A stretch of 64,000 nt of DNA from NCBI GenBank assembly GCA_012861695.1, contig JAAOOA010001112.1, positions 1 through 64,000 on the forward strand. Direction: 5' to 3'. The notes under the pieces are model-generated. The model saw nothing but the letters and a program-made list of their open reading frames with translations, did not search any database and was not told the origin of the DNA. Source of the stretch: Trematomus loennbergii (Eukaryota > Chordata > Actinopteri > Perciformes > Nototheniidae). The translations under genes and the position numbers were made by a program. Numbering within the stretch: the stretch's first letter is position 1; each line of letters opens with the position of its first letter. Below, in pieces: positions 22,881 through 34,841 of the stretch.

Positions 22881-23620
22881 CAGCAGAGGATGATTGATCG
22901 ATTCAGAAAAGCATTCAGTGGGTTCAGCGTTTTGTGAGGGTGTTGGCCAGTGTGTCAGAAGCCACTCTTAAACGGCCAGTTTTTCTCTGTCTCCCATTCG
23001 CACGAGTTATACAAAGTAGTCATATATTTTATCAAGGAATGCGTATCATTTAGCCTTTAATTAACATATTTAGTTGCATAAAAATACCAACTTTTTTAAC
23101 CAAGCAGTGGATGATTGATCGATTCAGAACAGTGTTCAGTGTGTTCAGCGTTTTGTGAGGGTGTTGGTCATGAACTGTGTGTCAGAAGCGACTCTTACAC
23201 GGCAAGTTTTCTTATTCGCACGAGTTATACAAAGTACTCATATATTTTGTCAAGGTAGTAATGAGGAAGTCAAGTCAAAGTCAACTTCATTGTCAATCTT
23301 TGTGTGTACAGACAGAGAGATCGAAATACCCACAATCCCAAATACAAAAACAAATATATATAAAAATACCTATGCAAATATGTATATCCTATATATACAC
23401 AATCAACCGACACACTTATACATATGCACACATTAAGACCTAAATGAAAGCACAACAATCATATATACAAAATAACAGTCACTTCAATATCTTTGAGAAT
23501 GTACATTAGTGCAAGACTGTCCATAGCAGCGTAAAAGTGTCTGGTGCTGGATTTGAATACGTATCATTTATTCTTTAATTAAAAATGTTAGTTCCATGAA
23601 AATACCTATTCTTTTAACCT
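22881..23620 (+). repeat. 220-bp tandem duplication, second copy split by an insertion
   Basis: Unit 1 (22881-23099) begins GAGGATGATTGATCGATTCAG and ends AAATACCAACTTTTTTAACC. Unit 2 begins at 23102 (GTGGATGATTGATCGATTCAG), is collinear up to 23252, and resumes at 23556 (ATACGTATCATTTATTC) to end at AAATACCTATTCTTTTAACC near 23620. The 300 bp in between belong to a non-LTR tail. The order of events is therefore duplication first, insertion second. Confidence 0.88.
23253..23555 (-). mobile_element. Non-LTR element 3' tail inserted in duplicated unit
   Basis: On the minus strand it ends CTGTACACACAAAGATTGAC, then AATGAAGTTGACTTTGACTT, a teleost non-LTR-type tail. Its edges are set precisely by the break in the flanking tandem duplication. 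Confidence 0.6.
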
Positions 23621-23689
23621 GTTCTTTTTTTTCACGAAACTGTGTCTCAGGGCTTCTTAACATTTAATAAACTATGAATGTGTCATACC

Positions 23690-24830
23690 CACTTAACGGG
23701 AAGAAACTCAGCTAACTGACGATACGAACCATTTTTACCGAAACAAAACACAAGTCTCACAAGAAGCGTCTAAATGAGCCCTGAGCGAATAAATGAGCCC
23801 TGAGCGAATAAATGAGCCCTGAGCGAATAAATGCTAACGCACTTAGCACAGAACTCACGGTAGAAATACTTTATTACTTATCGGATCTGCACAAACAAGA
23901 TATCAGCGAGCAAGCTGAGATTCCACAGATTATAGGGTATAAGTATCATCACTGAGCGAAAACCCGCGGCAGGGGAAGCAAACCCAGACATCACACAACG
24001 TAGCTTTACGGAGCAAAACGGGACATTGTCTTACCTTTGCTGTTGTTCTGATCAAAAGTTGTGTTCAATGGCATTAAAATGATAAAAACGCTGCTGAAGG
24101 TTAATCCATAGGTTAATCAAATGTCTCTGTGTCACTTTGAAATGATTACTGATCATCCATCATTCAATTTTTGTCAAAAACGGAGATTTCATATTAGCTG
24201 TTATTAGCACTATTAGAGCTACAACCCAGCTTCTGGTTTTGGGCATTCTGGCTAAGCATCACTCATTCACCAATGGGTAATGTTTAGATGGATTTTAGGA
24301 ACTTCCCCTCGATTCTATTGGCTCTAACGGTTCAAAAAGGTGTCAATCATCAAAATCGACCGATGGGTTCCAGAGATATGGAAAATCCACCCAAATGACC
24401 CCAGAAGTGTTTTCTTTTGCTAAACCCTCTAAAAAGGTCAAATGTCACTTGTTTTGCATCAATCTTGATACAGGGTACTTATTATATGTTATAGTTTGGA
24501 TTCCTAAAGCTTTTAGCTATACTATCCCATCATTCAAGGGTGGTTTTCACTATAAGTTATGTTGTTTTTTTGGACGGAAACTAGTAAACTTTTTTTACTA
24601 TGTTCAATCTGAATTACTTTAAAATAATAAAATTCGATATTGATTCTGACTTTTCTACATCCAACTCACAGGTTTATCATTGCTTTGAGAAAAAAGATTA
24701 TTAATTTACCCCTTTTAGAAGTGAAGTTATAGTCATTTGTTCTGGGAATGTCATTTTCTAGCATGAGACCTAAAAAACCGGCTCAGGGGTTAACTGGTTA
24801 AGCAAGCGGGTGGTTTTCCCCTCATACTTT
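23690..24830. other. Unassigned AT-rich segment, possibly a DNA element
   Basis: The stretch lacks genes. It is bounded by CACTTAACGGGAAG at the left and GGGGTTAACTGGTTAAG at the right, which might be degraded termini. Parts (GTGTCAATCATCAAAATCG, then CCAGAGATATGGAAAATCC) look like dispersed fish repeat sequence, but I cannot name a family. Confidence 0.3.
23771..23830 (+). repeat. 19-bp tandem repeat, three copies
   Basis: TAAATGAGCCCTGAGCGAA is present three times in a row with no differences. Confidence 0.93.
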
Positions 24831-25144
24831 GGTTTGTTCTATAAAAGAATACACATCTGACAGAATAAAGGTGTTATTGTTTTCTTCTTCCACCTCTCAA
24901 CAGTTTACCTCGCACCCAAACGTTGTCCCTCTATTGGTTTATCCAGGCACTGTCACACCCTCAATTTAATACATTTCATAAAAAAACTGTTAAAAAGTAC
25001 AATAATATGACATAATATGAATATATGCAAAATGAAACCCTAATAAGCAGCCGAAGCATTAGAATAGGGTCTTAGACATTAAACAGAAAGTATTAAACAA
25101 TTATAAAACGGACAAGTCAAATCAAGCAATCTGATTGGTTCCTA

Positions 25145-25334
25145 GCCGTGGTATACTGAGCGTATACCACGGTAGAATTGTAAGTTACTTTTCACAACAA
25201 GTCAGTATCCCTCCGCGTCTGAGGGATACTGACTTAGTAACAGTATACAGTTGGGCTGAAAAGCAAACTGCCTGCTTCGCGTCGGGCCGAACCACGCCCC
25301 TTAACTGTGGTATATAATGGCCATATACCACGGC
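25145..25334. mobile_element. Multi-hairpin foldback element
   Basis: Three stem-loops lie in 190 bp: CCGTGGTATAC/GTATACCACGG (25146-25172, 5-nt loop), GTCAGTATCCCTC/GAGGGATACTGAC (25201-25233, 7-nt loop), and a TGTGGTATA/TATACCACGG pair near 25305-25333. The outer ends GCCGTGGTATA and TATACCACGGC form terminal inverted repeats. The words GCTTCGCGTCGGGC and GTATACAGTTGGG also occur around 16217-16765, linking the two loci to one family. Confidence 0.75.
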
Positions 25335-26093
25335 CTGTCGTGAGCTACTGCTTAATTATATTACTAACATATCAATAATTGGAGATATATATTATACAGA
25401 AACTTTTATCCAAAAACCTTTACATTAACCAAATACCCTCAAAAACTGAGCTAATCTACAACTAAAAAGTCCGAAGCACAATATATTTTTTTACAAGTTC
25501 AGTGTATTTGTCTTCATTTTTTAGGAAACGATCAATTGAAACATATTGTGCAGTTGTGAATAACACACCCTAAGGAAGTTCAATCTGGGTATAATCAGGC
25601 AGAAGTCTTATTATGATATATTAAAAACTGCTCTTAATGATGGGAAAATTCCAATAACAACAGAAGGAATATAATATATATTTATGTATTTCCCTCTCTT
25701 TGCCATTATCTCCGGGTGCATGAGTTAAAGAAGATACTGTAAATCCTCCAGTGTTTTCATCTCTGTGCGATAATAAAAGTGTCCCATGTGGATGTTTGAG
25801 TGCTGCACATCTCTCAGATTTACAGGAGAACAGATAAGGAGTCGGAGAGGCAGGGACACACAGTCATACTTACATCGCAGACAAATGACATGCTAAGGAT
25901 TCATACTCCTGGTGTCTAGATCACCCACGACTTGTGAGGGTCAGAGTCAAAGAGTCCTCAAGAGTATTGCTGTGGCGATGAAATATAACGCGGGACATTT
26001 GATAGAATAAAAATGCAGGCACAGAGTGTTTCTCAACAAAACAATTTACACGGAGGAGTAGAGGACAATATTTGAAGAGGGTGACGTGAAAAA
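25335..26093. other. Intronic sequence, nothing recognised
   Basis: AT-rich, without tandem or element structure visible. Confidence 0.5.
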
Positions 26094-26364
26094 ACACACA
26101 CACACACACATACCATGTATACATCACTTCAGGGGACATTTCATTGATTTACATGCATTTCCTGGAGACTTATCCTAACCTTAACCATAACCAACTCATG
26201 CCTAACCCTTAACCTAACCCTAACCCTAAACCTAACCAAGTCTTCATCCTAAAAATTAATGATTCTCCTTATGGGGACCTCCATTATGTCCCCATAAGGG
26301 AGGCGAGTCCCCACACGTGACTGTGTAAACAGATATAGGTCCCCACAAGTATAGTAATGCTAGG

Positions 26365-26446
<82 letters not shown>
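26094..26446. repeat. CA-flanked dispersed unit with telomere-like core
   Basis: A short CA tract (26094-26110), about 250 bp of non-CA sequence, and a second CA tract (26366-26446) recur as a block at 43843-44371. The core holds degenerate CCTAACCCTAACCCTAAACC telomere-like words and a stem-loop (TTATGGGGAC/GTCCCCATAA, 26269-26299). The conserved unit suggests that core and flanking CA moved together. Confidence 0.85.
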
Positions 26447-26447
<1 letters not shown>

Positions 26448-26652
26448 CTACTTTATACTTCTACTCACTTTATACTTGAAAGTCAACATGGTAATATTTA
26501 CTCAACTGAATTGATCTGAAAGCCTTATTAACTAGTTACTTATAGTTTCAGATTAAACGCAAAAACAAATATAGATCAATTTATGAATACATTTTGACAT
26601 GATTTAAAAGGTTCAGATATCAGTGAACAACATCTAAAATTAGCTCAACTTC

Positions 26653-29190
26653 AAATTGGCCTATATTTTGATTTTTGGGGTCGCATGTCAATGGTCTGCA
26701 AAGGATAAAAACCCCAAGTTTCCTTTGTTTAGTGCTGTGACATATTGACATCACTATGTAACACTTGCACTTCTATTGGCTAGCGCTCTGACACATTGTA
26801 CGTGATAGGCTAAGGGGCGGGATATCTCTAAGCGGTTGACCAATCACAACAGAGCCGGCCAGCTAACCAATCAGAGCAGACTGGGCTCTGGTTTCGGACA
26901 GAGGGTGAAAAGAGGTGCTGCAGCACAGACAGTGTGAGAACAATAAAGAGCTTTTTGAACATCAAAGCATGGAGACATGTCCCAGTAGAGACACTACATA
27001 CTGATATACACCTGAACATCAGCAGGAGAGGACTCTTTAAAGTAGAGACACTACATACTGATATACCCTGAACATCAGCAGGAGAGGACTCTTTAAAGTA
27101 GAGACACTACATACTGATATACACCAGAACATCAGCAGGAGAGCACTCTTTAAAGTAGAGACACTACATACTGATTACACCTGAACATCAGCAGGAGAGG
27201 ACTCTTTAAAGTAGAGACACTACATACTGATATACACCTGAACATCAGCAGAGAGGATTCTTTAAAGTAGAGACACTACATACTGATATACACCTGAACA
27301 TCAGCAGGAGAGGACTCTTTAAAGTAGAGACACTACATACTGATATACACCTGGACATCAGCAGAAGAGGACTCTTTAAAGTAGAGACACACATACTGAT
27401 ATACACCTGAACATCAGCAGGAGAGGACTCTTTAAAGTAGAGACACTACATACTGATATACACCTGAACATCAGCAGGAGAGGACTCTTTAAAGTAGAGA
27501 CACTACATACTGATATACACCTGAACATCTGCAGGAGAGGACTCTTTAAAGTAGAGACACTACATACTGATATACACCTGAACATCAGCATGAGGGACTC
27601 TTTAAAGTAGAGACACTACATACTGATATACACCTGAACATCAGCAGGAGAGGACTCTTTAAAGTAGAGACACTACATACTGATATACACCTGAACATCA
27701 GCAGGAGAGGACTCTTTAAAGTAGAGACACTACATACTGATATACACCTGAACATCAGCCGGAGAGGACTCTTTAAAGTAGAGACACTACATACTGATAT
27801 ACACTGAACATCTGCAGGAGAGGACTCTTTAAAGTAGAGACACTACATACTGATATACACCTGGACATCAGCAGGAGAGCACTCTTTAAAGTAGAGACAC
27901 TACATACTGATATACACCTGAACATCAGCAGGAGAGGACTCTTTAAAGTAGAGACACTACATACTGATATACACCTGAACATCAGCAGGAGAGGACTCTT
28001 TAAAGTAGAGACACTACATACTGATATACACCTGACCATCAGCAGGAGAGGACTCTTTAATGTAGAGACACTACATACTGATATACACCTGAACATCAGC
28101 AGGAGGGACTCTTTAAAGTAGAGACACTACATACTGATATACACCTGAACATCAGCAGGAGAGGACTCTTTAAAGTAGAGACACTACATACTGATATACA
28201 CCTGAACATCAGCAGGAGAGGACTCTTTAAAGTAGAGACACTACATACTGATATACACCTGAACATCAGCAGGAGAGGACTCTTTAAAGTAGAGAAACTA
28301 CATACTGATATACACCTGAACATCAGCAGGAGAGGACTCTTTAAAGTAGAGACACTACATACTGATATACACCTGAACATCAGCAGGAGAGGACTCTTTA
28401 AAGTAGAGACACTACATACTGATATACACCTGAACATCAGCAGGAGAGGACTCTTTAAAGTAGAGACACTACATACTGATATACACCTGAACATCAGCAG
28501 GAGAGGACTCTTTAAAGTAGAGACACTACATACTGATATACACCTGAACATCAGCAGGAGAGGACTCTTTAAAGTAAGAAACTACATACTGATATACACC
28601 TGAACATCAGCGGGAGAGGACTCTTTAAAGTAGAGACACTACATACTGATATACACCTGAACATCAGCAGAGAGGACTCTTTAAAGTAGAGACACTACAT
28701 ACTGATATACACCTGAACATCAGCAGGAGAGGACTCTTTAAAGTAGAGACACTACATACTGATATACACCTGAACATCAGCAGGAGAGGACTCTTTAAAG
28801 TAGAGACACTACATACTGATATACACCTGAAATCAGCAGGAGAGGACTCTTTAAAGTAGAGACACTACATACTGATATACACCTGAACATCAGCAGGAGA
28901 GGACTCTTTAAAGTAGAGACACTACATACTGATATACACCTGAACATCAGCAGGAGAGCACTCTTTAAAGTAGAGACACTACATACTGATATACACCTGA
29001 ACATCAGCAGGAGAGGACTCTTTAAAGTAGAGACACTACATACTGATATACACCTGAACATCAGCAGGAGAGGACTCTTTAAAGTAGAGACACTACATAC
29101 TGATATACACCTGAACATCAGCAGGAGAGGACTCTTTAAAGTAGAGACACTACATACTGATATTAACCTGAAAATTAGCATATTAGGACC
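26653..29190 (-). mobile_element. GGGGCCC-type TTAA MITE with expanded 57-bp array
   Basis: On the minus strand it starts TTAAGGGGTCCTAATATGCT (right edge near 29190), runs through a 57-bp tandem array, and then through CTCTGTCTGAAACCAGAGC-type and GTTAGCTGGCCGGCTC-type blocks to end near 26653. Other members lie at 16832, 44914, 49476 and 58961. The terminal TTAAGGGGTCC is one base off the TTAAAGGGGCCC of its relatives. It encodes nothing. Confidence 0.8.
26985..29175 (-). repeat. 57-bp minisatellite, about 38 copies
   Basis: The unit on the plus strand is GAGACACTACATACTGATAT, ACACCTGAACATCAGCAGG, AGAGGACTCTTTAAAGTA. Because 57 is divisible by three and one frame lacks stops, long minus-strand frames repeat a 19-residue unit, MFRCISVCSVSTLKSPLLL; single-base deletions (for example near 27065, 27250 and 28830) break them. 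The last unit turns into the unique MITE end, TATTAACCTGAAAATTAGC. Confidence 0.96.
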
Positions 29191-29196
29191 CCTTAA

Positions 29197-29455
29197 CTAA
29201 ATATAAATTACTTTTATTAAATTAAATGACTAATCAGAAATAAGCCATAATGCATACTCAGTATTTTTGCTTTTGGCATATTTGTTTTGCCAATACTTTT
29301 GTACTTTTGCTTAAGTAAGATTTTAAATGCTGGTGTTTTCCTTGTAATTATTTGTACAATGTAATACTGCTTCTTTTTACTTTTACTTTCAAAAGAAACA
29401 AATCTCAGTACTTATTTCACCTCTACTGCTGTTTGATGTAAACTCCGATGGATCG
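29197..29455 (-). mobile_element. Small GTACTT-type element next to the MITE end
   Basis: The sequence is the reverse complement of 49507-49757, sharing AGTATGCATTATGGCCTA-like and TTACTTAAGCAAAA-like words and the flank CGATCCAT...CAAACAGCAG. It resembles the teleost family of ACTTAAGTAC-type hAT MITEs but is diverged. Confidence 0.65.
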
Positions 29456-30431
29456 CTGTGAGTGTTACTGTGTTCTAATATTGACCGTGTTGATTCACCT
29501 TACTCATCTTGAATCAAATTCAGGTCTAAAAGCTGCCACACCTGGGATTAAGATAGGTGGGGGATATAATCAATATATCTAATTGATTATCAGAGCAAAC
29601 AACGGGAGGTTGAGATGTAACAGCCTTTTACGATGGCTTTAACAGGAAGCGGTGTAAAAGGCCACCTGATGAGAGTACACCTCCAGGGTGTTTTGATGCG
29701 GAGAGTGTCTTATTCTGTGGTGTTTCAGCTCATCAGAGGGCTGTTTCTGATCTGAGGAGCCGCTTGTCTCCACAGGTGAGCCACTCTCAGCTCCCTTGTT
29801 ACAGGAAAGTCCATAATTCACCAGTGTTATTGCTTCCTGCAAAGCCTGGGTGCTCTCTGTGTTGCCATCTTACAGCTTTAACCCTTACACAGTGTTCACT
29901 TTAATTGTAACATTTCGGGTGCCTAAAAAAAAGCCTTTTTCAGTATTTGGTTGTGCTTCGATCAACCCTTTGCTGCCAATTGTGGATGCTAAAAGCAAGA
30001 CGGTCATATTCTGTGTCTCAAATCTGGTACTGCTACACTTACATTTGCTGTTTTGAGTGCATAAATGTGTCCCAATGCAAAGTATGGCTAACTTAGTACC
30101 CATATGGTGATCTTATAATCATCAAAAAGGTGAATGTGGAAAGCTAGACCTTCTCATAGTCAACGGTCGCCATCTTGGCTACGTAACGGTAATTACACGA
30201 TTGCGGTATCTTCGGCAAACACAGGATGAAAGTTATAAGTTTATATTTGTTTCACTTTTTGATTAATGTACCACTATTATGGTGTCTGGCAACCCATTAT
30301 TTATAGGGTTAATTTTGCAATTTGTAATGATTTGGTACTGCAAACCTTCGTTGCTTGCTAGTTAGCTAACAGTGGGTATTGTCACTTACGGTGAGGATGC
30401 TGCTATTGCCGGTTAACACTACGTGGTCTAT
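29456..30431. other. Intronic sequence, nothing recognised
   Basis: No tandem repeat, element end or exon-like frame was identified. Confidence 0.5.
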
Positions 30432-30439
30432 ATGTACAC

Positions 30440-31677
30440 TAGGGCTGTGCATCTTCACTGGTCTCACGATTCGATTCGATTACGATTATCCTGTCAACGA
30501 TTCGATTCAATCCGATATCCCGATGCATCACGATTCATACCAATGAGTTGCATCCTCAATTTTCTATATTACTGCACATGGCTTCTTTTTCATCAATGCA
30601 TACATGCAGTAAATACATATGAACTCTCTTTTTATTATTTAGAAAGTGCTTCAGAAATCAATAACATAAATGTCTTGACATTAATTTATAAACCAAAATA
30701 AATTCATTGTATAGGTCTAGCCTCCCTATATCTGTGTGTGAAGTTTTAGCCCGGTTGCAGTCTAGCTGCAGCTTCTAGCAACGGTCTTCTGCTCAAAGAA
30801 GGACACTGAATGTCCTGAATGTGGCATCACACACAGGACTTGAGTCTGAACACAGCAGACAACAGGAGTATTTACAACAGCATATACAAACAAAATACTG
30901 CATGCGGGTGCACACTTACATTCTCTGTCTTACTGTTACATAAATCCCATGAATGTATGAGATTAAGTTAGCTTCATCATATCTCAATCAGTGATTAAGT
31001 GAATAATAAAGTTTCTATCGGGTCACTATCAGCCTGTCACTCATTATTTTCAGGGAGGGGCGGGGCTTGGAGGAACGGAGAGGAGACGGTGATTGCGGAA
31101 GCTTTTTTCCTCCTGCCTTCACAAACTTTACACACGTATATAACTGCTCCGTGTTTGGTGTTGCTGTGCCGCTGTCACGTCTGTTCCCTGATCTCTGCGT
31201 CACCGACCGATTTGATATTAAAGTGACAGAAAAAAAACGTCTGAAATAGCTAGAGGACGTTCATACTCTGCAATCCAAGACTTAATTAAATCCACCAAAA
31301 ACCTGACATGATTGTAACGCGATTATTTTTGAAAAACATAAATCCCTGTGTCTCTGAGCCGCAGCGACACGGAGTGATTCAGAGCGGGTCCTTCTGCTGT
31401 TGGTTCTGGACTGGTGTTCTTGTGTTGGTGGATAAAGCAGACTGCTCCGTGTTTGGTGTTGCTGTGCCGCTGTCATGTCTGTTCCCTGATCTCTGCGTCA
31501 CCGACCGATTTGATATTAAAGTGACAGAAAAAAAAACGTTATAGTAAAGCCGCGGCCGGAAAATCAGGAAGCAACGTTACTACGCTATAATCGATTATCT
31601 TCCGTCACTGCATCGAGACCGAATCGTCCACGTCCGCATCGCAATGCATCGTAGAAACGATTATTTCAACACCCCTA
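30440..31677 (+). mobile_element. 1.2-kb hAT element with perfect 8-bp duplication
   Basis: The element starts TAGGGCTGTGCATC and ends TTTCAACACCCCTA. The duplication ATGTACAC flanks it exactly (30432-30439 and 31678-31685). Near the ends are CGATTCGATTCGATTACGAT and ATCGCAATGCATCGTAG, typical of a widespread fish family. A 100-bp direct repeat lies inside (31142-31241 and 31440-31540). Small frames near these repeats show no transposase signature, so it is non-autonomous. Confidence 0.88.
31142..31540 (+). repeat. 100-bp direct repeat inside the hAT element
   Basis: CTGCTCCGTGTTTGGTGTTG and the following 80 bases occur twice, 298 bp apart, with only one or two differences (CACGTC versus CATGTC). 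The duplication is younger than the element body appears to be. Confidence 0.93.
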
Positions 31678-31685
31678 ATGTACAC

Positions 31686-33333
31686 ACTGCAGTAGTTTAC
31701 ACTGTGAAAGACCTTGGGAGGTACTGTATCTGAATTGAGAGACAGCAATATTCACAAACCGTCTGACGTCATTCTAACTAAGTCTACTTCTTACAGTCTG
31801 TGCTTAATGCCTAAACACACTGCTGCAACGAGTTCAGATACAAAATGTGGAGAATTAACGTCACACTAAGTTGCTCCTGAGGACTGCCACCCATCAGAGG
31901 CCCAATCAGAATCTATGGCTTCCTCCTGCACATCTGATGCCTTTTCCTGACTGGTCTTGTAAGTTATTCCCAATGAAAGGCCCCTTACCATAAAGCCTGA
32001 TAAATAAACTGTACCACCACATACAATATCCAGCAGGCCGACCAAGCGAGCACAGGTTGCCTAGTAACAGTATCTCCTGAAAGCTTTGTTGTCAACTTGA
32101 TTTGCATCCAAAAAAATATATAGATGGATGCCGGGAGAATATATACCCGTCATGTTTACACACGCATGCACAATTCCTCACACATGAATATACATGGCCA
32201 CACGTTTGACGCTCCTCAAATGATTTGGAGGCTGTTTTCCGCTTCACTTACTATGCAAAACAAGAAAACATGGGGCCGCGTTTGAAAAACAATGAACCTA
32301 TTTAACATCTGGCAACATTTGGGAGTGCCAAGAAATATTGCCTCTTCAATTATTGGCGTAGTAACACAGAGGGAGTAAGGACATATGTCATTCAGTGTGA
32401 CATGTTTGCCAAACGGACTAAGTATTTGCCTTAAATGGGCTGCTGGGATCTGTGGAGCCTGACAGATGTACGTGCAATATTGGAAGACATTTAACCAAGA
32501 TGAGCGTTTGACGAGGCAAAAGAGACAACAGTGAGAAAATAAAAGGGAGTAGACGAGTGCGTCCAGGCCGGGTTCGTCCTGTACGTTTCTGCCTTTGTCT
32601 TTGAGAGTGCTCCGTGATTGGCGTGTCCTCTACGCTTGATTGATTTGAAAATATAGACAAGATGTCGCCCGTATGAAAGCTACCAATTTATGAGCCTTCA
32701 TCTCTAAACTTCAGAGAGACGCCGGTGTCATCAAATCAGAGCGCGGGTTTGTAGCCACCAGCGGTTCAGAAGTAGAAAAGCCCCGGCAAAGCAAAGTGAC
32801 ACCTCGCTAACTCCGTTATACCCTTTTCATTCGCTCCTTTTCCCCGTCCCTTTCTCTCTGACTTTGTCTCTTTACTTGTCTCTTTCTCTATGTGTGTGCC
32901 ATTCTCTGCCTTTGTCTGGTGTTTCAGTATCTGGTGGTGTTTCTCTTTATTCCGCTGTGATGAGACGCTCTGGCAGTTAACTTGTCCCACAGCTCGCTGT
33001 CAAAGCAGTGACCTTGATGTCGCTCACACACAGTGTGCTGCCTCCTTTCAGTGTGGGACTCTTTGCATATTCCTGTTTGTGTAATCACTGAATTGTAAAA
33101 CCATGTGTGAGAGCGTTATCATCTAGGGGGGAAGCTTCTTCTTTCCCCCCTCATCCCACACGGTGATAATTCTGTTTGGGAGCGACTGTACCACGTCAAG
33201 AGATGGCACAGGGAGGCAACATTTAGATAAAACAATTGCCAGCTGCCGAGCAGGAGCAGCCACTGCTTAGATACAAAACCAAAGGGACTGTGCATTAATG
33301 TGCAGAGGAACGTGTGCACTTGTTTTGGTTGTA
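31686..33333. other. Intronic sequence, nothing recognised
   Basis: This 1.6-kb stretch shows only chance frames of 64-80 codons and no tandem structure. It is one of the longer repeat-free intervals here. Confidence 0.5.
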
Positions 33334-33340
33334 CCTAGAG

Positions 33341-34046
33341 GAGGGGGAAGTACTCAGATCGTGTACTTCAGTAAAAGTAGAAGTACTCAGATCGTGTACT
33401 TCAGTAAAAGTAGAAGTACTCAGATCGTGTACTTGAGTAAAAGTAGAAGTACTCAGATCTTGTACTTGAGTAAAAGTAGAAGTACTCAGATCGTGTACTT
33501 GAGTAAAAGTAGAAGTACTCAAATCGTGTACTTGAGTGAAAGTAGAAGTACCAGAGTGTAGGGATACTCTGTTACAGTAAAAGTCCTGCATTCAAAATGT
33601 TCCTCAAGTAAAAGTAGAAAAGTATTCTCATCAAAATATAGTTAAAGTAGCGACAGTAAAAGTAGTCATTGTGCAGATTGGTCCATTTCAGAATAATATA
33701 TATGATATGTTTTATAATGATTGATCATGAAAGTGTTCTCAAGCTGGTAAAGGTGCAGCTAGTTTGAATGACTTTGTATACTGCAGGGTAGCTTGTGGAT
33801 TTACTCCAGGTGGAACTAAAGTCTGATTTAACACTTGATTATATTTCACATCATTCATCCACATCTGTGAAGTAACTAAAGGTATTCAATACATGTAGTG
33901 GAGGAAAAGTACACCATTTACCTCTGAACTGTAGTGCAGTAGAAGTACAAAGTAGCATAACATGGAAATACTCAAGTAAAGTACAAGTCCCTCAAAAATG
34001 TAGGTGCAGTACTTGAGTAAATGTACTTAGTTACTTGACACCACTG
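33341..34046 (+). mobile_element. hAT-like GTACTT-rich element (copy D)
   Basis: It begins AGGGGGAAGTACTCAGATC and ends TAGTTACTTGACACCACTG. The 7-bp CCTAGAG lies on both sides (33334-33340 and 34047-34053). The interior is dense in AAGTA/GTACTT words typical of the family, with a 33-bp array at its left end. The left terminus is eroded. Confidence 0.7.
33350..33545 (+). repeat. 33-bp minisatellite, about six copies
   Basis: The unit is AGTACTCAGATCGTGTACTT, CAGTAAAAGTAGA (with a TGAG variant). The length of 33 keeps both strands open, giving short frames of 87 and 98 codons that are by-products. The array is internal to the surrounding element. Confidence 0.93.
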
Positions 34047-34053
34047 CCTAGAG

Positions 34054-34541
34054 CACATACAGTCTCCTTCCATAAGAAGTCACAAGCTATTTTTCTCTGG
34101 CCTATAACTATAATGCCGTGACGGAACAAGCAGCAGTAATTAAAATCAATAGCCAGGACTTCTCCAGTCTCCGGCAAGGTCACACAGCCAGAGAGAGAGA
34201 GAGGGGGGGGGGGGGGGACTGAGAGGAGTGGGATTGCATGGATGGGAACTGGGAAACATGGAAAGAGGTGAAGGGTCTTCTTATTTTAATGAACCTGAAC
34301 CTCAGAGGGCTGGCAGCACAGTATTACTGAAAGAACCCTGAAATGTTGACTTTAATTTAATGTTATATGTCAACACATTTCACATAACTGTAAAAGGGTT
34401 GTTGAAAGCAATAACTTTAAGTTTAACCTTATATATTTGTATTTGAACGTAATATTATTTATTTCAAATAACCTAATACAGTTATATGACATTTGTTGAC
34501 ATATTACATTAAATGAATGTCAACATTTCTGATTTTTCAAT
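34054..34541. other. Intronic sequence with poly-G run
   Basis: It contains a (GA)n stretch ending in a run of about 15 G at 34203-34217. Nothing else is recognised. Confidence 0.5.

Positions 34542-34841
<300 letters not shown>

Noticed and set aside
26160..26240. Interstitial telomere
   Set aside because: CCCTAA words are degenerate and limited to a few copies. The same sequence recurs inside a dispersed unit at 44040-44105, so it is part of that repeat rather than a chromosome-fusion scar.
26985..29175. Minus-strand frames repeating MFRCISVCSVSTLKSPLLL as a repeat protein
   Set aside because: The period is a tandem DNA unit of 57 bp. Frames are broken by single-base indels, and the same unit is single-copy in a sister transposon.
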